Shown here piece after piece: positions 11,509-25,235 of a stretch of DNA of 64,000 bases. The stretch's first letter is position 1. The number at the start of each line of letters is the position of its first letter. The stretch comes from Phoronis australis (Eukaryota; Phoronida; Phoronidae). Below the pieces are notes generated by a model that was not told the DNA's origin, ran no database searches, and saw nothing but the letters and a program-made list of their open reading frames with translations. The stretch lies in NCBI GenBank assembly GCA_002633005.1, contig NMRA01000232.1, forward strand, positions 548,866 through 612,865, given 5' to 3'. Both the position numbers and the translations under genes were made by a program.

Positions 11509-14500
11509 CTAACTAGACCTGCATCCCACACGACTCTCCCTACCCATTGCCCTCTCCTCTTCGTCCCCCCCTTCCATCACACTACTGATCCTGTAGCCCA
11601 TGTTCATTAGCATAACCTCCAGGGGGTCAGCGTTCATTCTCTTCTGATTGGCTGATGCTGCATCGTCCGAGTCATCCACTTCACGCTCATCCTTTTGACC
11701 ATCCTGTAAGCAAATGAATCTTCAGTCAGTTAAAGTTGCACTTCATTTCCAAATACTGGTTTCAATATGAAAACTAATTAATTTATGTGCTCGATCAGAC
11801 ACTTAAAAATGAATGCCAACAATAATTTTAAAGTCAGACTCGCTCTTTTAATTTATTACATACATATAATCTTCTGTCTAATGAGTATAAATTTTATCTT
11901 AACTATGCATCTGGCAGTAAAAACTTTTTGTTCTTGCATGAATGTGAATGTTTAAAAAAGTCAGGAATTTCAAACTGGTGTCTTTATGTCCAACTGCATT
12001 GCTAGAGAAACAAACCTCAGGCCTTGGGCTCCACAGCCTGACAACCGGGTCAATGCCACTGGTGGCTAACAGACAGTAAGTAGGGTGTGGCTGTAGGCAG
12101 TTGACAATGGACTCATCACCACGTAACACTCTCACTATGTTGGTTGTGCTTCTTTCCCATATGTAGAACGAACCATCATCAGAACCAGCCACGATGTACT
12201 GCCCATTGCTGCAGCAAAACAAATATTAACTAAAGATTGATGGAGATTCCATTCAGCCCATAGTATAGCACAGACCTATGACTGATTTCTGTCAGTGATT
12301 CTAACACACACCACCAGGAGCAGCAGAAGCATGAAAAATTTCAGTTAACACCAAAACATATCCCAAATGTTGCATTTAAGACCTCTTTAATGTGGTCTTT
12401 AAGCAAGGCAGACTGTTTTCATGACTTGGCGTGAAGAAGAAAGGAAAGCAAAAGAAAACATTCAGTACCTTCTTTCTTGGCACAAGTAATAATAATAATA
12501 CGTGATTATCTGCAATCATTGTAATATACATGGTACTAGTGATAGCAGTCCTGGTAATGCCTAGTAAGTACAATGTATGATGCAGACATTGATTCGTACC
12601 TTCCAAAGAAGTTAGCTTCCTTTATGTCCGTCGTGGTATTACAATGTCCACATAGTCTGAGTTCATAGTCTCTACAACACTTCCTCCAAGCCTTCTCTTG
12701 ATCTGATGTAACTGAGCTCTTTGACGGAACACTGGTCCTGGATGACTTTGATTCCTTTTTGTTTTCTGCTCAAAAACCAAGGATTCTTTAAGTAAATATT
12801 CAACTCGCGTTTGACAATTCTGAATAAGATTATGTGGGATCCTAGACAGATGGCCAAATTTGGACACGGCTTACTGAATTTAAACGGAACTTTCAAATAC
12901 TATGATTTATACACTGTTCTCCAAAATACTTATGGAATTGTTTTCGGAATGACATTCTTTTGCAGGAGTGACTATAAAAAAATAAGACTTTCATAATTTT
13001 TACAAAAAGCATAAAATGAAAAGAAATAATTTCAATTAGAAATAAGTTAACTGTTACATTTTTTATACTTCATCTTGAACATTTAAACCAAACACAATTT
13101 GGTCATGTTATTGATGGTGTTGTCTAGCTGTGAATATATGTTTTTTGCTAATTTTTACATAACCCAATCAATGGCTGAATGGCATAAAGTCAAAAATGAA
13201 AATTATACAGGCTTCTAACTTTCAGAAAATACATTACTTTTACTGAGAAAAAATTTATAGTTTTGCAGTAATTCGACTGAATGCACAGACCTGTCAATAA
13301 GGCCGTACATTATTACAACTGTCAGAAAACTGTCATTAACTTATTAATACATTGCCTCAAAGAGACAGTCTGTGATGTCAGATTAGATGAGTTGATATCG
13401 ACGCATTCATTTGCAATCTTCCAGATATCAAATACTAACAGTCTTCTTGATCACGTGCACAAACAAATAGGTAGCATGCAAACTAGCTCAGTATTCTCAA
13501 AAAAGACCTGGAAATCCAGCCATGATGGCTGGGTGAAAGCTGAATTCATCATCAGCGCTGTCTTCCCTCACGACTGGACATTAAGGGGAATGAACTGTAA
13601 AGTACTTAGTAAGATGGCTAAGTCATTCCGTAATTAGAATGTTGCCACCGTAATAGTTATGGTCAATCATTTTTCCCATTAACAGAATTAGCCATCATGC
13701 TGGGAAACCCTACTTTTTCTGATTACTTTCATCTTGTAGTGTACCTATCTGACATAAAAAATCAAAGTTATCTCATACTGGCTGAACAATGTAATCTCTA
13801 ACAATGCTGTTACTTAAGCAACACAGTCAGAAGAATCAAATAAATTATACGACAAAAATGTAATGACAAAACAAGGTCCTTCATTTGAATGATACTTATA
13901 TCTGGTACATCCAGCACAGAAATTGATTCTTCCATCCTATGGATTCAAAGTGTTTGGGAGCATTCCGAATGTGGGGAGTATTATTCAAATGTGACAGAAG
14001 AGAGCCCTTCTGAACACTGTTCACATGATGTCATATCTCCTGTTCCCAGCCTTTTGTTTGAACCAAAGTGTTACACTGGGAAGTTTCGATTTGATTTTAA
14101 TAGATGATCCATGTTTTGTGCCATAACCTATTCAGCATCTGTTGCAGGTACTCCAATCAAAAAGTAATCTACTAGTTTCTTACCTTCCTCAGTTCTTGCA
14201 TAGAGAGCTGCTTTGATATCTCTGTCCAGCCCTTCACAAGCCTGGCTGGTGGCATAGTCAGGGAATTTACTCTTGAAGTACTGAAGACACTCGTAAGCTT
14301 CGTCAGTCCAGGAGAGCTCGTAGAGACACCTGGAGAGCCGGAAGTGAGCCTTCAAGTGATTTGGGTCTAACTTGATGGCCTCGTGGCAATCGCGCAAAGC
14401 TGAGTAGACATCACCATCCCTGAAACGGAGGATGCTAATTGCATTTAGTTAACTGATGTTAGGTTTCGAAAAACGGTTGACGAAATTCTTTTTTTCCAAA

Positions 14501-17500
14501 AAAGACAAATTTTTGAGGCAAAAAATATCCAGCTCAGCTTCAAATGATTTATTCTATAAGTAACATTAATTTCCTTTTGGGTTTTCACCATAACTTTGAC
14601 AGAGCTATAGCAGACAAATTTCGCAGAATATCGTCAATTTTTTAAAAACTAAATAACGTACAATTGGTTTAATGCGATGGACTAGATATTGGTCAGTTGC
14701 AAAGAAACTGCATCCAGAGCGGCAGTATTTTCAAAGGAAGAATTGGGCACAATAAATGCAAGAGCTTAAAAATCAGTTTCCAAAATGGCTCTTTGCACAT
14801 GTCACAAATTTGAATTTAAGTGTTGAACATAGGAGTGTAAATTAATAGAGGCAAGATTGCCAGGCTCTATTTTTCCCACAAATACCAGTTAAGCTTATAT
14901 TCTTCCGATGTCAAAGAACAATGAACAATAATTTTGAAAATTCTATCAAATATCATATCAAATTAAAATTTCAAACATAAACTGGCATACATAAAACAGC
15001 AAACTTATTACCATCCTCTCTTCATGTATGCAGCAGCCCTGTTACCATACAACACGGGGGCATCTGAAACCATGGCGATTGCCTTGTTGTAGTAGGTTAT
15101 TGCATGGGTGTAGTGCTCTTTCTCAAACTCGCCATTGGCCTTCTGCTTCAAGGCTTGCACAAAAGGGGGCAGTGGCTTACACTCGTACTTGTGCCTGAAA
15201 GAAAAGGCAAATGTTTTACAATTCTAAGTTAAATCAACTTAAATCTACCAGGTTTTTTGAGTCAGACAGATCTTGCATTACTTTTTGATGCTATGTAAGT
15301 TTGCCAATAAACCTCTCTGAAAAGTCTACCACACAATTGGTGTCGCTAGTGAAGTCGTTTACAGGAATATTGGTGCATGACTTTGTGAACAATATGGCCA
15401 AATACACCATGGTTAGCAAACTGCAATATTTATAATGTCTAGTGTGTCTCCGATCACTGCAGCTAAACAAGGCAACAAAAATTTAGCGTCGCAAGACATT
15501 GTCACATTTGTTACAAGCATAAAAATCAATTAACAACATTTTAGAAGAAAAAATTCACCCAAAACTAGTATTTGTTTAATATTCAGCGTACTAAATGCAT
15601 GGAGATGACAAGTCAAAACACACCTGGCCCTAAGTGGTTTTATTCGTGGCAGATTATGTGCACGTCTGATAATTACAGAGAGATCAACTAACCCCGGATT
15701 TGATTACTAACAGGATCAGTCTATTGCCTTTCAATTAAGTGCAAATTAATGGCACTCTTAAAACTACCATTTGTTCTAGGTGTATAAAATAAAAGACTTT
15801 CAACATACTGAGTTCAGTCAGTGCCTCACAAACATGAAATATTACTAAAAAGGCATTAGTTGAGATGATCACAGCACTATGCAAGTGGTTAAAAGATTAA
15901 GAAATGCACAATGGCACAGACTGGGAGATTGGGAGGGGGGTGGTGTGTCACTGAGTAAAGACAGCAAGGAAAGAGTGTGCAACCACTGCTGTCTGTACAC
16001 AACCTTTTGCGTTTCTGTTTGCTATCCTTCTCAGGATCACCCACTGTAGTTTGAGCAGCTGCCTGTAGGTGGCGGCTGACCCCGTTGGTGATGCCATTCG
16101 TTACGCCATTAGATGTCCCGCTCTTTGGCACGCTGAAGCCATTACTTCCTGTACTTACGACAGGCTTTTCTACAAGAAATGTAAAAAAACTAAGTGAATA
16201 CAATATTGCTATCACACTCAGAGACTGTCTGTGATCATCACTGAAAGCAAAATAACTATAAATTGGCAGATCCCCTCCCCTTCATAATGAATAGTTTAAA
16301 AGTTCATTTTCCCACTTCAGTTCTGCACAATCTTGTACTGGGTTGTTTAGGTGGGAAAGAAGGATGTTATTTTGACCAGTCCTCCATCTAAATTCCCAGG
16401 TATAAGGTCAAACCGCAAATCAAGTCATTTTTGACATTACCGTTGTACAGTTTAGTATGAATTCAAGACAAGTGTCTATGATTGTGTACTTGAGTATATT
16501 GCAGCTTAATCAGATTAGGTATTAGTCGACGTTTGCACTTCATGATCCCCGCAATTGAGCTACAGAACTGAGTTCAAACTCGAGATCTCAAGTTAAGATT
16601 CAAACTGATATCTGGGGTCATTAAGTGCAAACTAGGATTATTAGACATTCATCCACATTAACCACAGTGTACTCAAGCACAGCAGTATTAAACACTTATT
16701 TTATATTGAATTTCTTAGTGAAGTGGAACAAGAAGTATCTAAAATATATTGGAGTTCGTGCTCCAGTTCAGAGATAGGATTCTGAGCCCGAGAGAGAGAG
16801 AAGGGAGGGAGGCTCGGAGGGTAGGAAGGAGGGTGGCAGGGAGGGAGGGGGGAGAGGGGAGGTCAGGTTTTTAGCCCCTTAGCTTGGTCAAAGTTTGTGT
16901 ATTATGGGTATATCTGTTATGTTGTGTATATAAAACAAAAAATGGTTTCATGTGTCTAGTGCAATGGGCCTGACAGAGGAGCCTGAGCACAACTGCCGCA
17001 ACACGTATCACACCACCTGCACTATTTTTCTGTAAATCCTACTCACCATCTTTGGTTGCCAATTCACTACTACTCTTCTGCTCAACAGGAATGTCCAGTT
17101 TAACTTTAGGATATCTTGACCTGTTGACATCGAACAAGTAGATCTGTTCGCCACCCAGGTTCACAAGCAGCTCAGCACCATTGGGACTGAACGTTAAGTA
17201 GGTAGATGCAAGGGTGCGATAACGTTTCTTGAAGTCTTGCTGCTTCTGTGGCAAGTGAGCTGCAAGATATCAAGCATTAGGAGATGGAGGGACTAAATTG
17301 TCCCCCTTAGACTCATCATGTAGAAATTTTAAGGTCATATTTTCATGTGGATCTAATAAGAATTTTTGTGTAAAGAAAAGTGGGATGAATAATTATCTCT
17401 GTAATATCTTTTAAAAAAATAAAAGAAAAAAAATCATCAGACAACAAAATCACTAAATAATTTTCAAAGGAGAAAATATAGCTTTGAACTGAATTTCGTA

Positions 17501-20500
17501 CTGAATATGATGTCGCTGCGACCTTGAAAAGGGCACCTGGAGATGGCACATCCACACCTTGATGTAAAATATGATAATTATCCTTTGAGGTGTCGCGACA
17601 ACATTTACTAATCTTGATTTGCTTGCTGTGACCTTAAGGATGAGCTCAAGATCATTAAATCCAACTCGCTTTTAGAACTGCCTCACATTACAAAATATGA
17701 ACAAAATCTTAAAGTTCCTTCCTGAGATATTTCACCAACAATAATTTTCCAACTAAGTCAAAGCTTGACTTCCTTGTCACAATCTTCAAAATGGGGTCAA
17801 GGGCATCAAAATCAACTGGCATCTGGATACCTATCTACACCTTGGTTGAACTATGAATGTACCGGTAATCTATCTTCTCGAGACTTTAAACTGTGTGACA
17901 CATTTTGATACTGGCTTAAAATCCTTGAATACCGATACATACCTTGTGAGTTAGCCACTCCAATTAAATCAATAAAATCATAAATCAGTGTTTGTCTAGC
18001 TTTTATTAATATAATTGAAGACAAATTGATAGAGACGCCAGAATAATAATCCATGGAAAACAACTAGAATTCACTTGGAGAAAACAGATACAATACAATT
18101 TGTCAGATACAATACGATTTGCCAGATACAAACTCCTCTAGTACACCACCCAGTCCAGGTACATATTCTGAAGACACAGCGCCCCCTATTATTAACATTC
18201 CCACAATCCTTGCTTCAAGCAGTCATGACACCCCAAATCCCATTAACAGACTAATCAAGACCCACAACATCCCCCATACTAACCAGGTACATAGTACTGC
18301 ACTGCGTCCTGTGGTATTGCAAACTCCTCAGGTGAACAGAACTCTGTCAGTAGGTTCTGACGTTCCCATGGAGTTCTGAAAGAGAAATACCTAATCAGAG
18401 ATTAATAAACCAAGGGACTCCAGTCGAAATCTACTACAAGGTCTTTCAGACAAGGAACAAATTACCCACAAAGCCTTAAAGCACTTCCCCAATCATTCTG
18501 CTGTACACTTAAATTTAAATGTACATTATTCATCTGTTCAGGTTGTGATGTGTTACAATTATAACAGTTTGCACTCTTTGTTCCCAAATCCCCAAACACA
18601 TTTTGTGGTTGGCAACATTAAGGTCCCAACCTTCCTGGATGGTTCAAGGTAAACAGCTGAAAAAGGGATGGGAACTAGCATGGAATGATCATCACTAGCA
18701 GTATTTGTAAATCCATTGATTATAAGACGTGTTGCCATTACCTTCCCCCATTCGATTCTCCAGGGAAATTGATACTTTTGCAGGACAGCATCCGTCTGTC
18801 ATACAGGCGAACATAAGCATCATTAGCACCCACGGCCATCTGTTCAGGTCTGAGAGGATTAATGGCCAAACATTTGGCCTCAGCATATGAGCCTGCATGG
18901 GCCTTCAAATTGACTAGAACATTTCGGGGATTAGCACTGTTGGCGTCTTCTGGACAACGGATATCAAACTGCCTGCAAGTATTAGGCACAAGTGTTTAAT
19001 AAGTCAAGTACATTTATAAGCAAAATTACAAGCAAATGAAAAAAATTTCTAAACTGTGCATGAAAACTCAGCAAGGCAAAGCTCAATAAAATATGGTTGA
19101 CATTAACAACGTAATATAATTCCATTCCATCAAAAGAAGACACTCATAGGGTTAAAAAGCATGAATAGTGTTTAATGTAACATGGAGAAAAAAACATTGT
19201 GACAGAAAGCACTAAATTTTCTTACATGATTGGTCATTCAATACTTGTAAAACAAATGTTTGTTGGATATTTACTATTAAGGTAATAGCAAGTGAATAGA
19301 ATTCAAGATGCTCGAGTGACAAGAAAGGAACCTAATGATCATGGCGCAAAACACGTTGGATACATTATTACAGAGATGTTATTATTTTTAAAACACTCAC
19401 CTAGTGTGACATTTCTTGCAGGTCAAAACAAGACACAAGAGGCAACGTATTAACTTATTCATGAAAAGATGTCATAACTGGAGACAGAGAAGCCACACTA
19501 TGCACTAACCAAACAACAAAATGTTTTAGATTTTGGGATCATGTTACAATGCCTCATTTTAAAAAGTCAGTTATCTTAAAGTGGAACTTGCACGCTAATT
19601 CTTTATCTCTGTGATTGCTTGGTCAAGCTAGTTAGAAACACAACATATAGCGAAGATGTGAATATAAGGTAGGTTGAAAATTGCCATATGTTTTTAAGAA
19701 GGAGTTTTGCGTAGAAAATGATCGACCATGTCCAGTAAGTATCGTGACATGATGTTGGGGAATAACACTGCATGATGCAGGCTATGTGAGACCCCAAGGT
19801 ACGTCATTAGTGCAAATGTCACTTATTTGGAAATTATTTTTGTTTTCACATTTACAGGTCGTCAATGAATAGAACACTGTTGCATTTTATTTAGTATTAG
19901 ATGATCATCAGATGGCATTGCCGTTCAGTTCCTGCTATTTTCATTTAACATAGTTAGGAACATGCAAATGTATCTTTAACGTGAATTTTGGCTTGACGGT
20001 AAATAAAAGATTTTTGCAACTTACATTATAGTTCCATCTTCTGCGGAACTCCAAAACATATTTGGTAAGGTAGGTGATACTGCAAGCCGTTTCACTCGAC
20101 CAGCATGACAGCCAAACATGTGGGTAGTCTCCTTGACTGACAGATCATGCACGCAAATCTTACAATCTGCAGCACCAGTGACCACTGTATTGTCATTAGT
20201 GTAAGGCAGGAACTGGAAAGAACAGAAACAGCAAATGTATGGTGAAGTAAAAGTTTTGATTGAAAACATCCTTTTACACTTGGTTGTACACATTTGGTCA
20301 CTTAATGATACATTAGTAGTTGCATTCTGCACTGCTTAGCTGGCTAAGAATCAAAAATCAAATAATAGGCATTTCATTCTTCTAAACTAGGCTTGCTCTC
20401 AAGTTTTTGATCTATCCACATGTATTCAGCAGCCTGTAGCACACCCTTGACAAGGAGCGCATCGCTCGATACATGGGGATATTTTAATATATTTTAGTAC

Positions 20501-23500
20501 CCACCTTCGTCATTTCAGTTTTAATAGTTTTACTATTTCAACTTTTCTGTAAGACTTGTTTGCTGTTGCCAATAACAACATATAAACTGTACCTCAACCG
20601 GTCAGAAAAAGGCATAGCCCAGAAAATGGTCTTCAAGTTTTAATTGGGGTTGGCCAACCATGAAATTCAAAAATGGGGAGCAGGGCAATTTGCATAGAAA
20701 ATAGGTCAGTCAGGTGTTCATGCATACAAGACTGAAGACCCCAGTTGACCTACTTAGTGAGTTGTAATGTTTTGTTCGCGTGACCAGAATTAAGTGTATT
20801 TCATGAAGATAGCGTAGATCTCAACATCAGGAGATCCCTCGACAAGTACTCTGTACTGCTGGCTCATGTGTAACACTTAGAATTTCACATACTGGCTCAT
20901 ACCGCACTCATCCAGTGTTGCTTAGTAAGCAAGCCGAATTTTGTGAAACACAGCTGAGTACTTACAAAAAACAACAGAACACTTTTTACTATTTCAGTCT
21001 GTGGTCAGCCTCAGAATCATGGCGGAGTGCATAATTCAACATGACTGAGATGCAATCTTAACGACTTCATGGACTGGACAGTTATTATCACCGATTTGTG
21101 TAGGCTAGTATATTGAAACAGCAAAAACGAAACAAACCTCTCGATTCGTTAGGCAAATCTTATCTTAACGCCATTAGCTCAACGGGTATGGGCATAAAAT
21201 TGCATGCAATTTGATGAACAAAAACAGATTTGCTCAGAATTTTAAACCATCTGACTACTCACTATACTCAGTGTGGTCTATCATGACAAAATGGCACATG
21301 ATGACAGAAATTTCTTGCCTTGGAGAACATATGATGTCATAGAAAAATAATATGAGGAATTGACCCAATGTCGCAGTCCATCACTCTATTATTTGCTTTC
21401 TAAATAAGATGTAGCCATCATAATTTCTTGGAGCTACCACAAGGAAAAACTTTGAATTCACATTTTCCCAGTCGGTAACATGGTTGCGAACAGCGCAATG
21501 GTCTGTGATGGCCTATCTGTTCACAGATTGTATGTATTGAGTTATTGTATGCCTGTCTCGTCTATGTTCACCAAGATGGGGATTCAAGCCAGCACATTTT
21601 CACATGGAATGTTACAGATAAACAACCCGGGTATGGTCCCAGGGCACCACTTGTCCTTAGAATGGACCAGCACCCTATGCAAAGTAAATAGCAGATTCAA
21701 AGCCGCATCAGTGGTATGTTCCTGGAAAATATGCAAGTACTGTTCCAAAGTTCCTTGACACAGGGGGAGATGAAATTATCCAGTGAAATACTTTGAGTGT
21801 TCATTAGTGACATGTAATTATCATAATAACTTGGTCACTGACCTCAAAGCTGAAAATTGACTGGTTACGGCACATCCAAGCCATACATGTACATCTCTTC
21901 ATCAACGTTTAACACCATTTTGACAAAATCCCCCGAAAAAAATATCTCATCACAATCAAAATGGCCATCCAGAAATCAACTGGTAATGGTGAAGCTTCCC
22001 ATATCCCCGTGCATCAAGAATCATCAAAATATGTCTAAGAAGATAATCAGTTCAGTTGTCAAATAGGGCATCCAATAATCAACTGCATGGCGGTGCATTC
22101 CTACCAAAGACCTCTGCATCAAATTCATTTAAAATCTGTTAAGTCTTCTTGACAATAATCAACAAACAAGCTGCAATAACTTGTAAAAAAGTAGGCAACT
22201 AAATCCATTTCGCAATTCCTAGATTTTATGAATTAATTTTATCAAGGAACCACACATAATCGCACATTATGAGAATTCAAACTTCCATGTAACAACAGTG
22301 GATTGCATTAATGTTAAAAATGAGCACTCTACCTTGACAGAAAATATATTGCCGTTGTGGTTTGTCCTCATGGAGGTAAGCTGTCGGTGAGTGAATGGGT
22401 CCCACAGTATTACCTGAACATCGTCAGAGCCACTGGCCAGAATGGTGCCTCTCTGGTTCCATTCTAGGCAGTTGACACAACCGCTGTGACCCTAGAAAAA
22501 CACAATAAATAAGTTCTTCACTGCACTTATTATGAAGTAAATCAATGGTGACTGATGTGTGAAAGGCAAACCAAGATCTTTGGTTCCATCTTTCGAATGA
22601 GAAATGATGACTTTTCTATGCTAATCACTCTTTCATCCTCTTCAAATATAAAGAAAATATGATAAAGAAAATAATAACAGTTGCTATGATTACAGAACCA
22701 CATATTAATAAACTGTTTGTCAGAACATTTTGTCATAACAAACTACAGCCCGTTTCAAACCCGCACATCAAAAAGGCCTTCTGATCGAGACATGAAAAAC
22801 TAAGACAGAAAAAATCAAATGTTCAGATGTGCGCAGAACGGCATCGCAATTCAGCTCAGTCTGCAAAAGGTCTCCTGTATGGACCGGATGTAGAAGTCAC
22901 CTTACAACAAAACAGTGTGTTTTTGTCCCACTATGCAAGACTAGAATAAATGTCTATTTAAGACAACAATGAAAGCATTTTATTATAAACACCCTCTCTT
23001 GTACACAACATTGATTGAAGACACATCAGCCTATTGTTACTGATCAGCACAACATTACTCTATGAAAGGCTGCATGAATTGTACTATAATTATAAACAGG
23101 TTGTAATGAGACAACACTGTCCTGTATTCAACCAATTTTAAGGCAACAATCAAAGAAACACTGTCAATTCTTACAGTGAATCAATTATGCATTTCAGAAA
23201 TCCAATCTTGGAAAATGAACCTTTTCTTGAAATTCCTTGACAATAATAACTATAAATAAAGCAGCCATCACAAAAAACAGCTTTCGATTTGGGCAACTTA
23301 CTGTTATGAAACTGGTCTAAAATTGTTCCTTAGTTATCAGACTAGAGAGAATTCGGGACTTCAAAAGAAGAGACCCTTTGTTATTGTTCAAGGCCAGGCT
23401 TGACAAACTGGCATGTCATGGCACGTATTTTCTGAACCGAACATGGTCTCAAGGAATAAAAAAACTTTCATCTCCGTTCTTCACAAACCCAGAACTCGCT

Positions 23501-23862
23501 TATCATCTGGGTAAGGAACAAGCTGAGACCAACTTTATAAGGGTAAGTGGTCTAAATCAAAAGTTAGATTCTTTGAAGGAATGCGAGTTTGTAGACATTT
23601 TTAGTCAGTTGTAGGCATGGACTGTACAGCATTGTTGTCAACAACTCGAAGCAAATAAGACTCAATTTTCAATACACTTAAAAATGTAAATTTAAGAAAT
23701 TATTCACTCTCAATTTGAAAATTATTTACCTTAAAAAATCAGAAACTATTAAGAAATAGCACCATTTGACAGCATTACCTCTAATTCACACTCCAAACCA
23801 ATGCGCCTCACAAGGCTAGATGTCACATGGTGATGCCGTTGGTAAGATATACCCAAACCATC
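11509..23862 (-). CDS. WDTC1: WDTC1: WD40-TPR-WD40 substrate receptor of CUL4-DDB1 (5' coding exon not found)
   Basis: Twelve minus-strand exons splice in frame: 23862-23779, 22491-22333, 20212-20025, 18972-18742, 18375-18284, 17259-17047, 16169-16004, 15194-15012, 14419-14184, 12765-12600, 12208-12016, 11703-11509 (stop). They encode 701 residues; only about the first 16 residues seem missing (human is about 677 aa). N-terminal WD40 repeats cover about residues 29-325 (GHSGCVNCLEW, SGSDD, VTGAAD, VGANDAYVRLYDRRM). TPRs follow at about 378-505 (LYGNRAAAYMKRGWDGD, LDPNHLKAHFRLSRCLYEL). After a short zinc-knuckle-like CGHCNTTTDIKEANFFGS come further WD repeats (SGIDPVVRLW) and the diagnostic tail RMNADPLEVMLMNMGYRI. 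The family (Drosophila adipose) acts as a DDB1-CUL4 receptor and represses fat storage. One donor is weak (AAAAG/GTTGTG at 16004). The first coding exon should end in phase 0 between 23.9 and 25.2 kb. A 7-codon candidate at 24683-24663 has a good donor but no similarity to the family start. Confidence 0.95.
12766..14183. repeat. WDTC1 intron with dispersed repeat A (copy 1, about 13090-13330)
   Basis: The segment from TTTGGTCATGTTATTGATGG to CCTGTCAATAAGGCCG recurs in diverged form in PAAF1 intron 6 (32100-32612) and downstream of PAAF1 (38240-38640), always in plus orientation. No coding potential or sharp termini are visible. Confidence 0.5.
16785..16862. repeat. Purine-rich low-complexity tract
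   Basis: A nearly pure G/A stretch (GAGAGAGAGAAGGGAGGGAGG and similar) of about 75 bp in a WDTC1 intron. It could form triplex or quadruplex structures, but no function is shown. Confidence 0.85.
17500..17860. repeat. Diverged dispersed repeat in WDTC1 intron (GACCTT..AAGGTCA type)
   Basis: Three loosely similar blocks follow each other: GCGACCTTGAAAAGGGCACC, GTGACCTTAAGGATGAGCTC and CAATCTTCAAAATGGGGTCA, each followed by an ATCA..ATCCAACT or AATCAACTGG segment. A related block with AAAATGGCCATCCAGAAATC is at about 21835-22065. This looks like an old interspersed repeat with internal repetition. Confidence 0.5.
19597..19890 (+). repeat. Dispersed repeat B, copy 1
   Basis: About 295 bp closely resembling 36532-36830: both read TAATTCTTTA(T/C)CTCTGTGATT at the start, share TGTCCAGTAAGTATCGTGAC and GGGGAATAACACTGC in the middle, and TACGTCATTAGTGCAAA near the end. 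Weaker similarity may continue to about 20000. It lies in a WDTC1 intron, antisense to that gene. No TIRs, poly(A) tail or coding capacity are visible. Confidence 0.75.
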
Positions 23863-24385
23863 CTGAAACGGTGATACGAATTAAAGTCATGTAGAGCACC
23901 ATCCACATAATCATTAAAAACCTTGGAAGAAACATCCATTGAGGATCATTTCCATCTTTCAATAAATTATTATACACCAATCAAACAGTTATTTGCAAAA
24001 TGGCCACCGAACAATCTACTCAGAAACAAACATCTGCATGAGCTACCCATATCTACGAACATGTGACAGTGAAAAGTTCCTTATTTTGCTCAAGGTCGGA
24101 GTTGTACCAAATTTATACGCAACATTCGCCATCCTATTGTTCATTTACCTTGATATTATGTAGTATGGGAAGCTGTAGCAGTGGCTGTTTTTTGATGATT
24201 TATGAACTGTCAAGTCTATTTTCATAGAAACCTCTTTGAAACAAAAGGCAGAAATGAGATCAACACCAAGATCAACCATGTCCCAAAGATATGCAGAATC
24301 AAGATTTTGGGGTCCAAAATATTAGATATTGTTTCAAACTGAAGTCATTACAATAAAACATTTTCGACTTAAATGTTATGATATC

Positions 24386-24540
24386 TTAATAGGTAAAAGT
24401 GGAGTAAATTGTATTGAGGCCCTCATCAAAATGGCAGCCGTTTTCACTGAATAACGACAATGTCCCTTATTCAGTGAAACTGGTTCCCAATCGCCATTTT
24501 GAAGAACTAAGGACCCGTTTACTCCAGTTTTACTTCTTAA
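24386..24540. mobile_element. Foldback element (about 75-bp inverted arms)
   Basis: The left arm (TTAATAGGTAAAAGTGGAGT, then ATCAAAATGGC and TTTTCACTGAATAA) is repeated as its reverse complement on the right (TTATTCAGTGAAA, GCCATTTTGAAG, ACTCCAGTTTTACTTCTTAA). The 155-bp segment would fold into one long imperfect hairpin with almost no loop. It lies between WDTC1 exon 23862-23779 and the presumed shared promoter, so inside the first intron of WDTC1. Confidence 0.8.
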
Positions 24541-25099
24541 TGGACACTGACATCAACATTTGAGCATAAAAACTTCAAATGAGATTTAAATTTACAACCA
24601 AAATTTAACCCAATTTTATGTAAAATACACACCACAGACTCTCTCCAATGGGAATCTCTTACTAAGTTATTAAGAGAATACATGGTCGAGTAATTGGCAG
24701 AGGGCAATTTGTCTAGATTATTTCTAAAGCAGACACATCACTGGGACTTTTAGTCAAATAAAGTATGAGATCCAAGAAAGGCGCAAGTCCAATATCAATT
24801 TTCATTCGATATTTCTCCCGTTCCCGGCACTATCACAGTCTCACAGCCGTTATTTGCGTTTCTTGTACACGAAATCAGTCTCTAGCCCCCTTAAGGTTGG
24901 GAGTGTTAAATCTTAAGTTTAAGTCATTTTAAAAACGCAATATTTGTATCCTCGCGATTTCTTTTACACGATACAAAACAAAACAATGCGCAACTTCGTG
25001 GTGTCCATCAAGTTGTTTGTGTCCAGTGTGCAGATCAAGTAACTAAGTGATGAAAATATTTTTGTACAAGTTAAATTGTTATGCGACAAACATTCTAGC

Positions 25100-25235
25100 A
25101 TCTTGTATGGAAGATGTCGGGACCACGAGTTAGAATATCTTACATGATTTTTACAAAAGAGGACAAAGGTTAAGAATGTCGAAGTTTGGTCTTCCTTGGA
25201 CAAATTTTGCGACAATTAGACTGAGTTACGGTAAT
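25100..25235. promoter_or_regulatory. Presumed bidirectional promoter, WDTC1 / PAAF1
   Basis: PAAF1 starts at 25236 on the plus strand and WDTC1 runs away on the minus strand, so both transcripts must begin in this neighbourhood. A local CpG cluster (GGCCGCGCGC) covers the PAAF1 start. No TATA box is evident. The exact limits are inferred from gene layout only. Confidence 0.35.

Noticed and set aside
24150-24200. Minus-strand segment ending in HNIK before GTAAAT as WDTC1 start exon
   Set aside because: It ends like the family start and in phase, but an upstream in-frame stop and no ATG rule it out as a simple first exon.
24663-24683. Seven-codon WDTC1 start exon (MYSLNNL) with donor GTAAGA
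   Set aside because: Phase and donor fit, but it is shorter than and unlike the family N-terminus; kept only as a weak candidate.
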